Positions 6,869 to 7,704 of a stretch of 7,704 nucleotides of DNA are shown here, one piece after another. Numbering within the stretch: position 1 is the stretch's first letter; every line of letters begins with the position of its first letter. Made by a program: the position numbers and the translations under genes. The stretch covers positions 1,756 through 9,459 of the forward strand of contig DXWE01000033.1 in assembly GCA_019417045.1 (NCBI GenBank), given 5' to 3'. The notes under the pieces are model-generated. The model was not told the origin of the DNA. It saw only the letters and a program-made list of their open reading frames with translations, and did not search any database. Source of the stretch: Oscillospiraceae bacterium (GTDB lineage: Bacteria; Bacillota; Clostridia; Oscillospirales; Acutalibacteraceae).

Positions 6869-7704
6869 TGGAAAATGGAAGCGCGGCCTGCTCGCAGGCG
6901 TGGCGGGGCTGGCGTGTGTCGGCCTGATGGTCACCGCCGCCGGCAGCCTGAACACCACCTCCCCCGAGACCGGGGAGAACCTCTACGGCTACATCGCGGA
7001 GAACGAGGTGGGCTCCAACCGCTACGCCCACCCCACGCCGGTGACCCCGGTCGAGAACTCGCTGACCACCGACGGGTTCGAGAAGATCCTCGCCAGCGAC
7101 CGGCTGGAGGTCTATTACCGGGACGAGAACTGCTCCTTCCGGTTCAAAGACCTCGAGACCGGGTATGTCTGGGGCTCGCTCATCTCCGACAAGCCCAACA
7201 ACATGAACTCCAACTGGTCCTCGTTCGCCAACGGCATTGTCGCGATCGAGTACTATGACAAGACCGGCGGCAGCACCAAGCGGATCGGCGCCGGCCACGC
7301 GGACTCCGAGTGGACGACCACCGTGTCGGGCAACTCGGTCAAAATCGCCGTGAGCTTCACCAAGCTCGGGATCTCGCTCGAGGCGACCCTCACCTTAAAC
7401 GGGGACGAGGTCTCCGTCTCGGTGGACGACAGCACCATCCAGGAGACGGATGAGAAGAACGAATACATGATCGGCTCGCTCTACCTGATGCCCTTCCTCG
7501 GCACGGCCAACGGCGACCCCGCCGCGGCGCTGGACGAGGAGGAGACGGGCGACACCGGCGAATCCGATGAGTCGGGCGAATCCGATGAGTCGGGTGAATC
7601 CGGTGAGTCGGGCGAATCCGGTGAGTCGGGCGAGACCGGCGATACCGGGAGCGCCGGGGACGACGCCGGGACCGGTGAGGCCGACGCGGACAGCGCCGGC
7701 GGGG
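6858..7704 (+). CDS. DUF5696-like exported protein, N-terminal part (cut by window end)
   Basis: The reading frame is open to the window edge; 282 residues are visible. The ATG lies inside the last 11 bases of the YIP1 gene. Residues 6-9 (KWKR) and the hydrophobic stretch 10-29 form a signal peptide or N-terminal anchor; a possible cleavage point is around VTAAGS. Residues about 45-215 are a soluble, beta-rich region: FEKILASDRLEVYYRDENCSFRFKDLETGYVWGS, NSNWSSFANGIVAIEYYD, VKIAVSFTKLGISLEATLTLNGDEVSVSVDD, and IGSLYLMPFLGTA. This series of motifs is what I recall of the N-terminal half of DUF5696 proteins, large (often over 700 residues) surface proteins found next to CUT1 importers and YIP1 proteins in Bacillota. 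From residue about 222 the chain turns into an Asp/Glu/Ser/Gly/Thr-rich stretch with four six-residue repeats (235-258). No catalytic residues can be seen in the visible part. Family call is moderate; function unknown. Confidence 0.75.
   Translation, partial: MLADGKWKRGLLAGVAGLACVGLMVTAAGSLNTTSPETGENLYGYIAENEVGSNRYAHPTPVTPVENSLTTDGFEKILASDRLEVYYRDENCSFRFKDLETGYVWGSLISDKPNNMNSNWSSFANGIVAIEYYDKTGGSTKRIGAGHADSEWTTTVSGNSVKIAVSFTKLGISLEATLTLNGDEVSVSVDDSTIQETDEKNEYMIGSLYLMPFLGTANGDPAAALDEEETGDTGESDESGESDESGESGESGESGESGETGDTGSAGDDAGTGEADADSAGG
7560..7631 (+). repeat. Four tandem 18-bp repeats encoding ES(D/G)ESG
   Basis: Four head-to-tail units start at 7560, 7578, 7596 and 7614, each a variant of GAATCCGATGAGTCGGGC. 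Units 1-2 carry GAT (Asp) and units 3-4 GGT (Gly) at the third codon; unit 2 ends GGT instead of GGC. The unit is six codons, so gain or loss of copies keeps the frame. Degenerate copies continue on both sides (GAGACGGGCGACACCGGC before, GAGACCGGCGATACCGGG after), making an acidic, flexible segment from about 7521 to the window end. Confidence 0.9.

Noticed and set aside
6885..6944. Possible lipobox at Cys20 of the DUF5696-like protein (AGLAC)
   Set aside because: The cysteine lies in the middle of the hydrophobic core, with Gly and Leu at -3 and -2 instead of the lipobox pattern, and more hydrophobic residues follow it.
4808..6958. Long antisense reading frame of about 716 codons opposite the YIP1 gene
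   Set aside because: It has an extreme His/Asp/Val/Glu/Arg-rich composition with no recognisable domain and no ribosome binding site. It mirrors a gene with strongly GC-biased third positions, a known source of spurious antisense frames.

Overview
The window looks like accessory carbohydrate-uptake DNA from a GC-rich member of the Bacillota, such as a Paenibacillus-like or clostridial (Oscillospirales-like) bacterium. The evidence is strong AGGAGG-type ribosome binding sites before most genes, a CUT1-type ABC importer without its own ATPase, and a neighbour set (binding protein, two permeases, YIP1 protein, DUF5696-like protein) that I recall from Bacillota genomes. The genus cannot be told from the sequence. 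By eye the GC content is above 60 percent with strongly GC-biased third codon positions, which also explains the many long but spurious antisense reading frames.

Layout: 1-107 is a leader with no supported gene but an 8-bp inverted repeat. Five genes then run head to tail on the + strand with almost no spacing: (1) a 949-residue extracellular solute-binding protein carrying two beta-sandwich, carbohydrate-binding-like modules and a helical linker ahead of the binding domain (108-2957); (2) a MalF/LplB-type permease starting at GTG inside the stop region of gene 1 (2954-3904); (3) a MalG/YtcP-type permease (3925-4815); (4) an exported beta-propeller (NHL-like) + TPR + YIP1 polytopic membrane protein (4829-6868); (5) the first 282 residues of a membrane-anchored or secreted DUF5696-like protein with an acidic Ser/Gly repeat, cut by the window end (6858-7704). 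Overlaps of 4 and 11 bases and gaps of 20 and 13 bases indicate one co-transcribed, translationally coupled operon.

How the genes probably work together: the binding protein captures an extracellular oligosaccharide or glycan fragment, the two permeases form the membrane channel, and an ATPase encoded elsewhere (an MsmX/MsmK-type shared ATPase is the usual arrangement) would power it. Genes 4 and 5 place an exported propeller, a membrane domain and a large extracellular protein at the same site on the cell surface. Their roles are unknown; a surface complex for glycan processing, delivery or sensing is my inference. The substrate cannot be deduced. No RNA genes, insertion sequences, CRISPR arrays, convincing promoter or terminator were found.
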